Shown: positions 43,260-54,089 of the stretch, piece by piece | How positions within the stretch are numbered: the stretch's first letter is position 1 | Layout of the letters: each line of letters starts with the position of its first letter | From: Gnetum montanum | Taxonomy: Eukaryota > Streptophyta > Gnetopsida > Gnetales > Gnetaceae | Direction of reading: 5' to 3' | DNA: 64,000 nucleotides | Assembly (NCBI GenBank): GCA_015680685.1 | Contig: MNCI01001041.1 | Span: forward strand, 91,729-155,728 | Notes under the pieces: generated by a model | What the model was told of the DNA's origin: nothing | Databases searched by the model: none | Seen by the model: only the letters and a program-made list of their open reading frames with translations | Position numbers and translations under genes: made by a program

Positions 43260-45798
43260 GATGGCTTAAGGGTATTGTTAGAGGTAAAGGAGGTAGGGTT
43301 AATAGCCATAGGTGTCTATGAGGATTTGATGGGGTTTTTTGTTCTAAAGAATGGTCTCTTACAAGGTTTTTATTTAGAACCACTCAAATGAATATTCATA
43401 TGTAAATTCACTACCCTCATGGTGTTTCACTGCTATGGCTATGGTGGAATTTTCCCCTACATAGGTGGGGTAGGTGATAAGGGTATGGTTGTAGATGGTG
43501 TAGGAGTTGCTAATGAAAATGGAGAATGGAAAGGAAAAGGAGACTCCCCCCTTAGAGAAGGTGCTTTGTAATATTCCAAAGGGTAGTAGTGGTGAGAGAA
43601 GGAAGCATGACTAAATGAGTCACAAGGGGATACATGCTATTGGACATAGTATCCATAAGGGTCTAGCTACTTGTAAGGATATTACTACTACAATGATGAC
43701 ATCCTCCATGATTGTGGGTGTTGCCACTATAGGTATTGGTCTTGAGGTTGAGAAGGTGCTCCACTTAAATAATTGCTTCCTATAGTTTCCTTGTGGATAC
43801 GGTAACCACCTAGGTGCTTGTCATCTTGCTAATTTGGGACTTAGAGCATACACCTTAGATTCTTGTAGATGTGACATAATAGAGAAACATCCCTTGGAAT
43901 ATTCATGGTAACAAATGTTACATTCATCATCATATATTTTAGAATCTACAATCTCTTTTACTATTATAGTTTTATCCTTTCTCTGATGATAATCCTTCTT
44001 TGTATCCTTCATTTTCCTTCTTTCTTGATCACTACTCCCTTATTTTATTTTTCCCTCTGCAATTTTCAAAGTTGCTTGGAACTTCTCATCTAAGGAGTCA
44101 TACATTTTACCAACCTTGGTTGATATCTCTCTAAAAAAGTTTTGTATTAGAAAGGTCTTCTTTTGCATCACTTCATCAAGTGGTGTCTCCCCCTCTAAGT
44201 CATAGAGATGCACCTCCCATTTGTAAATGGAGGGATCCTTATTATACTGCTCTATACTTTCATGCTTTTTCGGCACATCTATTTCTTTAGCCACTTGTTC
44301 AATCAACCTTTGAATATGATGAATCTGCATCTCAGAAATTTGTACTTGGGCATATACCCTAAGGGTTTTCCTAGTCCTATTTCTAAGCCTATCTACAATA
44401 TGGAGAAGTTGTTCCCTTTGGGAGTATCCATGGCCTAGGCATTGATGCAATAGAAAGTAGTACCTACCCAAGGCTACATCCAAGGACTCATGATTTCCCT
44501 ACTTCCATCCTTGGATTTGACTCTGCAAGTTAGACTCTTTAGAGTACGTTTGATACTTTTCATTCAAGAGTTCCAACATAGTACTTCATTAGTGACTGGA
44601 TTTTGGTTTCAAGGATCATTACTAGCTTTCTACTACCTTGGTGAGTGTCCTTGGGAATAATTTGAGCTTCTGCCATACATTTTCTATATTTTGTAAGGCA
44701 CATGCATCATAAAATACTTGGAGTTGATTTTGAGTAACTAAATTATATCCACTTCAATTGGGATATTGTTCATATCCAACATTTTAATTCTACTATCTTT
44801 TTAATGCCTTGTTAGAATTCTCACTACTTTTGAAATGTTAAGCATATTTTTCATCATAGTCATGATGATCACAGTAGTCCCTTTCATGGTCATGATGCCT
44901 ATGATAAATGCTACTATGCCTTCATTCACTGTGACGTTCTTCTCTCTCTTATGATTATCTTTTCCCTTGATCTTCATCCTCCTTGTGGGATCTATGTTCA
45001 TCTCAATCCCATTATTCATCTCTATCTCAGTCTTAGCTATTCCTCCATTAATCTTGGCTCATGTTCCTCCTATTAGAGTTTGATGATGAAGATGAAGAGG
45101 ATGATGAGAGTGAGGAAGAAGAACTAGGGGAATGATGCCTTCTAGTTCCTATCCTTTACTCCCTACTCTGATCCTTATGCTTTTATTTATCTTTCTTTTG
45201 ATCATTATCCTTGTCCTTAGATGATTGGCTAGGATTTTTTTACTTTGAGGCCTTGTGGTCATGAGACCCTATCTTTCCATCACCAAGGTTTTCCAAAGTT
45301 TACTGTTACCTTTATTTAAGGATGTCCTCATCGTAGAAAGGAGGAGAATTCATGTATTGGGATTAGCTAGAAAGAAAATCCTTGTCCTCTTCCTGCTATT
45401 AGAAGAATAAATGTGTTAGGTTCATCTTGCCCTTAGAAGCATCATATCATGCTTCCATGTACTGATCATTTTTTTTTTTGCTAGGCATTAGTGGGCTAAT
45501 AGTCCCCATAGGTGTAGTCATGGACTTCATATTTCGAATTAAGTGTAGTGATGCCTAGCCTAATGAGATTGGCCATCAACATGATGGAAATTGATCAATT
45601 TGATGATAACACATTGTTGCCTTTCATGTTCCTCTAGTGCATTTTTTCATCTTGATGAAGGATGAAAGTGAAACTCAAATTATAAGGATCTTGATGAGAT
45701 TAAACAGCCCTCAATTGTTGGGGCTTCTTTGATGTCCCTTGTTATTGATTGGGTTCTATTGTATGTGGTGGAGATTCTTCCCTATGAGAAGATGTCAT
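43260..45798 (-). pseudogene. gag, element C
   Basis: Begins at 45798 (MTSSHREESPPHTIEPNQ). Long open stretches: 44040-44483 (147 codons: HQCLGHGYSQREQLLHIVDR, then a coiled-coil-like tail QKKTFLIQNFFREISTKVG) and 43821-44012, which ends in a Cys/His cluster ECNICYHEYSKGCFS. The capsid-like core at about 44580-44800 is heavily broken. A Pro-rich tail lies at 43260-43600. The layout equals element A gag. Confidence 0.8.
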
Positions 45799-45894
45799 AT
45801 TAGTATTAAATTCTCAATATGCCTTAATATTTTTAACAACGTCTTTATATGAATCATAGTTTAATCCTAATTAGTACACTTAGCCAAACTAGAG

Positions 45895-45912
45895 TCCCTG
45901 GTAATGGCACTA
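45895..45912 (-). other. Primer-binding site, element C
   Basis: TCCCTGGTAATGGCACTA on the plus strand, 13 of 18 to tRNA-Asp; adjoins the LTR at 45914. Confidence 0.65.
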
Positions 45913-45913
45913 A

Positions 45914-46234
45914 TGATGAGCAGTGTGTATGTCCTACGCCCAACCATATGAATCATAAGCTTGCACTAGCAATTTGGTTGAATTTCATGGATCCAGTTCC
46001 TAAGTTTCCTATAGTCTTAAGTAGTAAAACAAGGGGTTGTATGATCATTTTCTTTTGAACTCACACTTGTGCTATCAGTTAATATGGTTAAATGTGAGTT
46101 AAGGCACATGATGCATATTTTTTATAAGTATATATATAGATATATATATATATATATATCCTAATGGCTATATAAGTAAATGAAGGTTTCATGATTAATT
46201 AGTTAACTACTTAGCTAATCTAGTGACTAACTAT
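45914..46234 (-). repeat. 5' LTR of element C, truncated
   Basis: The first 321 bp (plus-strand reading) of the LTR, TGATGAGCAGTG... to GTGACTAACTAT. Compared with 33691-34571 it stops about 360 bp into the LTR, where foreign sequence beginning TGGAACAACC starts. It contains a TA microsatellite at 46130-46159. Confidence 0.8.
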
Positions 46235-47166
46235 TGGAACAACCCAAAGAAAATTTGCATTTACATATGTAGCCTAATAGCTAGAGTGTTTACATTGTAA
46301 TTTAATGGGAATTTCAAAGGTAGAAATAATTGTCTATTTTTTCATTAAAAATCCAACCTCATGGCTTTTTCTCCAACTTAGTTTAAATAATTTATGATGT
46401 ACAAAGATGTAATTTGTACCTTACAAGTTGAAAGTCTCATTCAAGCTAGCATATAGAGGCCAAAAATGTAAATATGCTACTAAAATTTGGTAGAAAGAGC
46501 CAAAATGTTGGTAGATTATAAATTAGGAAAATAGCCCAAAAACACTACCAACATTGGTAGGAAAATCTCTATATGCTAAAGGTTACTAAGTTGCAAATTT
46601 AGGTGGTGTAAATGCCAATTATGCTAGCATAACAATGTCTAAAATGTCAGATACACTAGCATATATGCTAATAGGAAATTCCAATTATGTTGGAATTTTG
46701 GGCTAAAGCCCAAATCACATTGGGATTCACATGTTGTAGATTACACTTTTTAGAATCATCTAACATGATGTAGCAATCAGCCAATAATTAGCAATGCTCT
46801 AGCCTATTTAAGCCAGCATCTTGTACATCTTCAAGACTTCTTGGAATTTTTGCAAACTTAGCCCAATCCAGAGACATTCAAGGTAGTGCAAATTTTAGAA
46901 GTCCATAATCATTGTAACCAACCTACCCAATGTGAACAACCTTCATGGAGAGAACTAGTGGCAAATCAACAGAGTTTGGCATAACATTTAAGCTTTCAAA
47001 TGCAAATATATTCATGATCTACATTAAATACGCTCTTGTCTTTTACAACCTGTAATCTATATTTATAGAAAGTTATAGCTTTTGATGTAATTAGTACGCT
47101 TTGTTTATTTCTCTACTGCTTAAGTTATTTACTTTGGAAATTACCAGTTCACACACATTTTCAACA
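46235..47166 (+). repeat. Putative LTR of an unassigned retroelement
   Basis: 932 bp beginning TGGAACAACC at the break in the element C LTR and ending TTTTCAACA two bases before a primer-site-like sequence. A TATA-like TATTTAAG lies at 46805-46812, a plausible LTR promoter position. No second copy is in the window, so the LTR call rests on boundaries and the primer site only. Confidence 0.4.
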
Positions 47167-47168
47167 CT

Positions 47169-47180
47169 TGGTAACAGATC
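47169..47180 (+). other. Possible initiator-Met primer-binding site
   Basis: TGGTAACAGATC matches TGGTATCAGAGC at 10 of 12 positions, two bases after the end of the putative LTR. Confidence 0.4.
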
Positions 47181-47977
47181 TAGAAAGTTTGCAAGTGATA
47201 TGTTGGACTGTTTGAGGTGCACTGGATCACTTTCTAAGGCCTGTTTAGATCTAAGGTTAAACTATTGTGCATTGAAATTTTTGGTTCACCAGCATGAATT
47301 TTTTAGCCTCTACAGTTTCTAGTGTTAGAAGGAGATCCTCTACTTGAATTCTTCGTTGTAAGCCAACATATTTAATAGTGTATTTGAATTTTTTCTCCTA
47401 TTTCTCATATATACACTAGCTTAATTATAAGCACATTTACAATTTTCTATCTATTTCCAATGTTTAAGTCATCTTAATTACCAATTTTGCAGTTTTTGCC
47501 TATACATGTTGGCTCCTACGTTAACATATTTGTAGTTTGTTTGTCCATTTCTCCTTCATAAGCTAGCTTATTTGAAGCTAGCCTAATTACATAGAACAAC
47601 TTTAATGGAAAAATTTTATTTTTCTAATTACAATTACAACTTTTACGCTAAGACAATTATAGTTCTAGCTTATACACTAAGGTAATTTTAGCTTACACAC
47701 AAAGGTAGTTCTAGCTTCTATGTTGAGGTTGTTATACCTATGGAAGCTAAAAGCTCACATAAGCTGAAGCTATTTACATTGATGGTTCTTAACCTTCATT
47801 AGAATGTTAGTAGCTTGGTCCATAGCTTACCTAATGTGTTGTCCTCATACGGTTTATGCCTCTAGCCAAGACTCTATATGTATCTATGATCCTAAGGATC
47901 TTGCTATAGTGGAGCATAAGTAATCCCTTAGACAACTAGGATTAGACCCATCCTAAATGAACATTAATGATGAATAT
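47181..47977. other. Unassigned sequence with short degenerate repeats
   Basis: No coding domain recognised. Around 47640-47740 there are three to four loose 23-27-bp repeats containing TTCTAGCTT and AAGGTA. It ends where an Athila-family LTR fragment begins. Confidence 0.4.
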
Positions 47978-48045
47978 TGATGAGTGGTGAGGTACCCCTA
48001 CACTCAACTATATGAAACGAGCGTAGCACGCACGATCTGATCAAA
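47978..48045 (-). repeat. Truncated LTR fragment (family of Z and A)
   Basis: 68 bp beginning TGATGAGTGGTGAGGTACCC, very close to the Z LTR (770 onward), then abruptly replaced by pararetroviral sequence. No primer site lies to its left. Confidence 0.75.
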
Positions 48046-48789
48046 AAACCCAAACGATGTCAACGTCAACATGTCAGAAGATCCAGATTTCCTAGATTTA
48101 CTAGAAGAAAGTGGCAAAAATCCTTCAAGCCAAGTCTTAAAAGGTTCTTTGTTAAATGCCAAAAATGATCGTTTTCCAGAAAGAAGGTCACTTTTTATTC
48201 TTGTAGAAATCAAGGTCATTATGCTCATGAATGTCCTAAAAGAAAAGGTGATCAACGAATCAAGGCATTCTTCAAACATTATTTAGAAGACTGGGAACTA
48301 GTGCAAGAGCTAGAAGCTGAAGCATCCACTGAAAAGATATATGCTATTCAATTGCTCTCTGATTTCGAACTAAGTGAAGCGTTTGAAGCAAGTAGTGTTG
48401 ACACAGTCAATGAAATTTCAAGTGAAAATGAAGGTGAAAATCCAAGAAGTAATATGATGCAACCAGCACAACTAGAAGATGAATGGTTTACAAACATCAC
48501 ATTGGATGATTTAGCAGAAGTTCAGACGTGGTTAAATGAAGAAGAAAAGTGGTCAACCTCAGACTATGAAGACTCACAGTGGAAAACTAAAGCTACATTT
48601 TTTGATCAAGATTCTAGCATTTCCTCTACCTTGGGATTTAAAGAAATACTCCCTCGAGCTAATTTTGAGAACAACTCAGATGAAGAGATTCCAACTAAGG
48701 TAACACAGAAGGTGCCCAAATTCTTAATCACTCCATATGAAAAGAGATTTCCAGTTGCCACCGAATTAACACAAGTGAAACACCACTAA
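48046..48789 (+). pseudogene. Pararetroviral zinc-knuckle and acidic region
   Basis: The C-terminal part of a capsid-like region. A knuckle FYSCRNQGHYAHEC lies near 48192-48233: spacing fits C-x2-C-x4-H-x4-C, but the first Cys is Phe. An open acidic stretch (48301-48789, 162 codons) follows, rich in Glu, Asp and Ser and ending FPVATELTQ. One frameshift separates the first 48071-48190 segment from the knuckle. The reading frame continues past the solo LTR at 48776-50484, so the interruption is secondary. In caulimovirids this region binds nucleic acid. The upstream capsid core is missing at the junction with the LTR fragment. Confidence 0.65.
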
Positions 48790-49049
48790 TTTCGACCTAA
48801 CACTTTGAAATGAAAACAACTCAAAGCCTTTGAGCTTTCGAGAGACAAAAATTTGGCGAAGGCATGGAACTCATGCTGGGCTTGTCAAGCTAGGCTTGCC
48901 CTTAGCATGAGTAACTCCAACGACCTCAAAATCAAGTCAGAGACGGTCCAATATGAAGGTGCAAATCATCTTCATAGGGCCACTGTTGTCCACTTCAAGT
49001 TTTAGCATTTGAGAGTTTAGATTTTAGGCCAGATTGCATAAATTTTCCT

Positions 49050-49500
49050 AGGTCATGTTGAGGTCACGTTGGCAGCGTGAGTGCAGATCACGCCCAGCAT
49101 GAGCAACTCTAAGAGCCTTAAAATTGAGTCAAAATGTTTTGACTTCCAAAATGCAAGTCATCCTCAAGGTCCATTGATGACTACTTCAAGTCCCAGCCTC
49201 CAGAATTCCAAACTTCACGTCCAAAATCACAAATATTTTGTCACTTACATTGAACTCACGCTGAGGTCACACTGACAGTGTGAGTCCAGCATGAGCTACC
49301 AAAAGTGGCTCAAATCAAGGCACACCCAAGCTCATTTTTCAACATGAAGCTCACTCTCAAGGTCAACCACAGTCAGAAAATTATTGCACTCAGAGAATAG
49401 GCTTCAAAGATCAAAAATTGGTGTGAAATGTGTCATTTTCATCAGGTCATGTTGAGGTCACGTTGAGATCACACTGGCAGCGTGAGTACAACGTGAGTAC
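49050..49500 (+). repeat. U3 modules with inverted GTCACGYTG / CAGCGTGA motifs
   Basis: Three diverged modules of about 190-200 bp, each ending in paired motifs such as GGTCACGTTGGCAGCGTGAG (near 49061, 49260 and 49457). The 3' LTR at 61271 has the same organisation. They look like tandem upstream promoter modules. Confidence 0.6.
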
Positions 49501-49962
49501 TAATCATGCCCATTCAAAAGCATGCCAAACAAACATTGAGGGCATGCCAAGATAAAATAAACTCATGTTGGAAGCTTTGGTGAAATAGAAATACCTCAAA
49601 CAGCCACGAAACCACTCACATCGGCACCCTACAACAATCAATTCATGAATCGAGAAGTTCCAAGCAAGCCAAAGTTAATTTCTCTTGTTATACACTATCA
49701 TTTTCATTGTAAATTTTCACCATTTGTGAGCTTGTCAAGCTCTGACGCTCCAAATTGTGTCTGCTTCTATGGGTGTAAGTTAGCTTGCATAAGCCAATAC
49801 ACATTGTAAGACACAGTGCATCCGGTCAAGAATGTAGCCTGCCTATTCAAGTCCAATTCACATGTAGCTATCCATCAAACACCTGTCACACAATCTGTTT
49901 TCCTTTCATATCTTAACCATTGATTCCATCCATGAATTCTGCACTCGAGCCTAGCCAAACCT

Positions 49963-49970
49963 TATAAATA
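49963..49970 (+). promoter_or_regulatory. TATA box of the solo LTR
   Basis: TATAAATA followed by CC; the same TATAAATACC occurs at 62285-62294 in the other LTR. Confidence 0.65.
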
Positions 49971-50489
49971 CCTCGTCCATTCACATAAATAGGGCTGGCA
50001 ATTTTGAAGGTTGATGGCTTTGGGAGTATTGACCAGAAACTTTGAATGCTCGGGCCCACATGACTCCTAGCATCCAAGCACCTGAACACATCACCTCGGG
50101 GCTTAGCGTTTAACTTGTCATCTACACACACAACTATGCTTTGACCAGTGCACATCTTTTTTAAGCAACACAATACAATTCATTATTACCTTCCATTACA
50201 TTACTTGCTCTATTTTTTATCTATTTTATGCTTCTGTATACACCATCACAGTTACACTTTTTTTACATTTTGTATATCACCAGTTACGATAACCCCAGTG
50301 CAAGCCATAACTTGCTCTCGGGGAAGTCCTTGGTTGATTTGTGTGCAGACCATCCAAGGCACTCTGCCTTCATTTTTCTCTTCTAGCTTGCCCTCACATG
50401 AAGGCAAGGTTGGATGTGTCTCTCTGGCGATCTTTCGGCATTTGTTTCCCTTCCAGCCTCACATCGACAATTTCGGTCAACACAACAAG

Positions 50490-50907
50490 GTGAAGTCTTC
50501 AAATAACCAAAGGTATATCCCACACTTACCATCAAATTAGGCATTTTCTTTCTTTACACAACATTCTATTAATTCCAATCAATCTTGTAGTAGATGGAAA
50601 AGAAAAATGGAAAAAGTATCAAGCTTTCATTGATATGGATGCCACATTAAATTTTTGTCATAAGGATGTCTTAGAAACATGGGTTATGCACAAGCTAGTC
50701 ACTTTGAACACTATGAATGGAGTAAGGAAGCTCACTCATTTTTCTTTCAATGTGCCAATTTCTTTGAATGATGAATATGTTGGAACTACAAATTTTGTTC
50801 AGATTTCAGACAGTTGTTTTGATATTGGATTAGGTGCACATTTTATGGATAGTTTGGGTCCTTATATAGTAGGTCAAGAGATGATTGTGTGTACATCACC
50901 CAAATAA
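50490..50907 (+). pseudogene. Pararetroviral aspartic protease
   Basis: Plus-strand remnant just after the solo LTR. The open stretch 50635-50907 (90 codons) starts MDATLNFCHKDVLETWV, where the retropepsin loop is recognisable but its catalytic triad reads D-M-D. Later it has the FDIGLGAHFMDSLGPY and IVGQEM blocks. The protease would process the viral polyprotein. The upstream joining sequence (50490-50634) has stops. No CAG-to-TAG explanation fits the D-M-D change. Confidence 0.6.
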
Positions 50908-51179
50908 GATGCAAGGCCAAAGATCATCCTGAGCAAAATTTCAGCACAGCTTCAATGCAACAAACATGAGCAAATCAGATAAGTATTCAATAGGGATAAT
51001 CCTTCTCTCAAACAAGTTCTTACACAGTATGAGCTCAAAGATCTTGCCAAACAGAAATATGCTCGTATTTAGCAATTGAAGAAAGCACAGATAGATGTGA
51101 ATGATGAAGACAATAGATTGATTGGTCAGTGTTTGGAAGCATTGCAGAAGTGTTTTTGCAAACATCCATTAGATTTTTG

Positions 51180-51990
51180 GGATAGAAATAGTCCAAAGGC
51201 ACACATTCCCACAGTTCATAATATTCCAGTGTAATCCAAGCTGATAGTCCTCAATCAACAAGATGCAATAGAAATGACAAAGAAAGTTTCAGAATTCTTA
51301 GCAAAAGGATTGATTCAACCATCACAATCCAATTATGCATGTGCCAATTTCATTGCTCGAAATCATGCAGAAGTTAAAAGAGGCAAAGTGCGCATGTTCA
51401 TCAATTATATTCCTTTGAATGCCATGACTATAGAAGTTAAATGGCTGCTCCCAAATAAAGAAACTTTAATCCAAAAAGTTGCAGCAAAGAAAGTGTTTAG
51501 CAAATTTAATTACAAATTTGGATATCATTAGATTAAGATTCAAGAAGAAGACATTCACAAAATAGCATTCAGCACACCACAAGGATTATTTGAATGGAAT
51601 TTTATGCCATTTGGTTTAAAGAATGCACCAGCTCAATTTTTTTTAAAAATGGATTCAATCTTTGGAAAACATCAAGAGTTTGTGGCAAATTATATTGACG
51701 ATTTTTTGATTTTTTTCTTAAACTTCCAAGGAACATGCCAACCATCTTTCAATCTTTGACGAATTATGTGCCAAGCATGGAATAGGTCTTTCAACAGATC
51801 CAAAGAAGTTTCAAGTCGGATGCAGAGAAATTGAATTCCTAGGCATAACCATAAAAAATGGTAAGATCTTTATGTAGCCACATGTTCTTCAAAAATTTGA
51901 GCAATTTCTATATCAACTGGAAAACAAGGATCAATGCCTCATATTTCTTGGCTATGTAAATTATGTGTCCAAACACATAGAAAATTTTTT
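51180..51990 (+). pseudogene. Pararetroviral reverse transcriptase
   Basis: Open from 51274 to 51531 and then broken by an in-frame TAG. In order: LNQQDAIEMTKKVSEFLAKG, RNHAEVKRGKVRM at 51358-51396, FSKFNYKFGYH (the motif A Asp has become Asn), FMPFGLKNAP at about 51601-51630, and YIDDF at 51691-51705 (motif C double Asp retained). A frameshift follows near 51715. The thumb continues to about 51990 (FLGYVNYVSKHI). The enzyme would copy the viral pregenomic RNA. The motif A loss, frameshift and stops make it non-functional. Confidence 0.85.
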
Positions 51991-52229
51991 TGATAAAACC
52001 ACATAAATCAACAAGTGTAATAATCAAACACCTTTTCAATAGATAGCAGCAGCAACAAAACAAATGCAGCAGCTCAAAATTGAATGCAAGAATCTGCCAC
52101 CTTTAAGTCCAATTCTTCAAGGACCATTTATACTCAACATCGATGCCATCTATGATGCATGGGCAGCTGTTCTTCTACGCACTAGCAATACTCGAGAATC
52201 TGTGCTTATGCTTCAGGCATCTTTCACAA

Positions 52230-52497
52230 AAATGAATTGAACTACTGGCCTATAGAAAAGGAAATTTTGGCAGCAATAAGAGGTTTCGAGAAGTTTCATA
52301 TTCATTTAATTTCTAAGATTTTCATTTTGAGAACAGATTCATCCAATCTAGCAACCCTTCTCAAACAAAGAATCAAGCCTTCACCAAAGTTGCAGTGATT
52401 CGCTTGGTGGCAATTTCTCTTGGTGCAATATCAGTTTTTAATTGAACGTATTCCAAGTTAAGTCAACAGCCTCCCAGATGCTTTAACTAGGGAACTG
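52230..52497 (+). pseudogene. Pararetroviral RNase H
   Basis: RNase H domain following RT: YWPIEKEILAAIRGFEKFH near 52240-52300 (Glu motif), ILRTDSSNLATLL near 52324-52362 (Asp motif), and LPDALTREL at 52471-52497 (last Asp motif). One TAG and a few frame changes lie between 52000 and 52230. In the virus it would remove RNA from the replication hybrid. Catalytic residues are largely retained in this domain, in contrast to the RT. Confidence 0.75.
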
Positions 52498-53111
52498 AAG
52501 CCTAAGATACTAATGTTGCAGCCAGAATCTAGTAGCAGTTCGCAAAATCCCTTACAAGATGCAAAAGAATGGAAAGCATGGCCTCTCCACAGCCTAGAAG
52601 ATCATGTAAAATGGTGTCACCAAATTACAATCATGTTTCCATAGGAGTCCTCCATGAGCATCACGAAGCAGTATCCAATGCTAGGTTTCTTCATCAACAT
52701 AGCAGGAAGAATCGATTGCTTCATCAACAATCTAAGATGGAGTCCCTTAGAAGCAAAGCTTTTGCAACATCTAGGATTATTGGAAGTAATGGACAATTTG
52801 CTCTTAACCAGACATCCTCTTGTTGCTAATGAAATGCTCACAGATACTTCACAGAGTTACTTTAGTCACATGCTTGGGAAGACAAGTTGTGCTCATCCTT
52901 CCAGCGGATCAATCTGTACCAAGAGTTGACGTGGTACAAAAATGAAAGGATAATGTCAAAGGTGGTTCAGCAATATGAGCCAGAAGATGTGTCTTCCACT
53001 CCAGCTGGCATCCTCACAGAACTATCCAAACTAATCAAAGAATGTTATAATTGTATAAAGGCACGTGGTAAGATTTGTGTGGTTCACCGAGCCATCCTGA
53101 AAGCTATCTAG
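52498..53111 (+). pseudogene. Polyprotein C-terminal extension after RNase H
   Basis: The RNase H frame continues for about 144 codons to 52929, with one in-frame TAG near 52640. It then appears to shift into a second frame open to 53111, giving about 200 codons in all. Visible: WPLHSLEDHVKWCHQI near 52575-52620, LRWSPLEAKLLQHLGLLEV near 52735-52790, and YEPEDVSSTPAGILTELSKL near 52975-53035. No known domain recognised. It stops just upstream of the promoter region. It may be a separate downstream protein joined by decay of a stop. Confidence 0.5.
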
Positions 53112-53114
53112 GCA

Positions 53115-53262
53115 TGGCTTGTACGCCTTGTTCTTGTAGATAAGGATCTGAGACATTGGCGTGGCTTGTACGCCAAGGTAAACCTCTCTTATCTTGAATG
53201 AATAAGATCAAGGTAAATAAAACGTCTCAAGTAAGCCTTAGATCTTCCAAGTCCTATAAATA
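53115..53262 (+). promoter_or_regulatory. Pararetroviral promoter region
   Basis: A TATAAATA box at 53255-53262. Upstream, a 13-bp direct repeat TGGCTTGTACGCC occurs at 53115-53127 and 53162-53174. The second copy lies in a hairpin (TTGGCGT 53156-53162 with ACGCCAA 53170-53176). It sits between the polyprotein end and the primer site, as a pregenomic RNA promoter would. Confidence 0.6.
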
Positions 53263-53768
53263 GGTGGAGTCAATGTGGTGTGAGTAAGAAAGTAAGAGAG
53301 AAAGAGAGGAAGAAAGAGGAAGCAAGTTCTACTTGTAATGTCTCTTTGGATTTGATACCAATGGAAGTTCTATTGATTGTTGGTGTAATATTCAATCTGA
53401 TCATGATATTTCTAGGCTTATATCTCATGCATTGTGCCTAACTTTTGCTTGAACTTTGCTTTGTGTTCTTCCACACTGTCTCTTGATTAGGTGTCATTCT
53501 CCTGCATAATCGGTAGACACCCTGTTGATTCTACCCGAGCCTACTAAGCTTGGTTGGAAGGATACCTTCATTGTGAAGTGCTAAAGAGAGAGTGTGTTGT
53601 TGGAAGTTCAGGTCTGAGAGAACGTTGTGCGATGCAGTCAGCTGAAGAGTCTATAGGATCATGCCAAGTCGACGTGTGGTGGAGATTTGATTGTTCGCGA
53701 GAATTTCATTCTAAGCTTCAGAAAGTGCTTGAAGCCATGGAGCAGTGTAGAGAGGAGGCAACCCAAAA
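53263..53768 (+). other. Pararetroviral leader
   Basis: About 500 bp between the TATA box and primer site, with a purine-rich stretch (53288-53325) and short ORFs. The distance is similar to the long leader of caulimovirid pregenomic RNA. Confidence 0.5.
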
Positions 53769-53780
53769 TGGTATCAGAGC
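53769..53780 (+). other. Primer-binding site, initiator tRNA-Met (pararetrovirus)
   Basis: TGGTATCAGAGC, a perfect 12-base complement of the initiator tRNA-Met 3' end, 507 bp downstream of the TATA box. Confidence 0.85.
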
Positions 53781-53789
53781 CCAGTTATC

Positions 53790-53928
53790 TAAAAATCAAC
53801 AAGAAATTGGTGAGTCTTCTAATGTAGCAGTCTATAGTTGTGATGATTGTGGGCATGTGTGGCCAGAATGGTGTTTTAATTGTGATGATTATTGGGAAAA
53901 TCCTAAGTGGAAAGCTGAGAGATGGTAG
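53790..53928 (+). pseudogene. Small Cys-rich segment after the primer site
   Basis: An open stretch running through and beyond the primer site (53554-53928) that downstream encodes CDDCGHVWPEWCFNC, a C-x2-C-x7-C-x2-C arrangement with Cys codons at 53839, 53848, 53872 and 53881, resembling a zinc ribbon. It is followed by WKAERW and a TAG. The frame continues with further TAG stops to about 54060. The start is undefined and the function unknown. It could be the N-terminal end of the downstream ORF. Confidence 0.4.
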
Positions 53929-54089
53929 GTAGATAATCTTTTCCTTTTAGCAAAAACTTTGTTTGAATATAAAGAGAAAATGAATACTATTTAGGAACAC
54001 TATATTGGGAAAAAATAGCCAAACCTATTGAAGAAAGACTTGGTGTTATGTCTGAATATTACTAGTCAATGGAAAAGTGTCATATGTCT

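Larger units (their letters stand above)
33691..46234 (-). mobile_element. Athila-like Ty3 element C, nearly full length
   Basis: A minus-strand element of 12.5 kb with 3' LTR 33691-34571, polypurine tract, ORF3, internal promoter module, integrase, RNase H, RT (FMDDF retained), protease, gag, primer site and a truncated 5' LTR (45914-46234). It carries no large insertion, so it is the best guide to family structure. All proteins carry many stops. The left flank is CTAGC (33686-33690); the right duplication cannot be seen because the 5' LTR is broken. Confidence 0.85.
48776..50484 (+). repeat. Solo LTR of the Tat-family Ty3 element
   Basis: 1709 bp, TGAAACACCACTAATTT... to GGTCAACACA, flanked by perfect duplications ACAAG (48771-48775 and 50485-50489). 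It matches the 3' LTR at 61271-62877, for example CTCGGGGAAGTCCTTGGTTG near both ends. No internal sequence remains, as expected from LTR-LTR recombination. It sits inside the pararetroviral reading frame. Confidence 0.9.

Noticed and set aside
8992-46234. CRISPR array, prophage or bacterial operon structure
   Set aside because: Repeats are LTRs and minisatellites; sequence style, tRNA primer sites and element families are those of plant nuclear DNA.
50148-50540. 130-codon open frame as a gene
   Set aside because: It lies within the solo LTR downstream of its TATA box and crosses the target duplication; no family motif, and the homologous LTR at 61271-62877 does not keep it.
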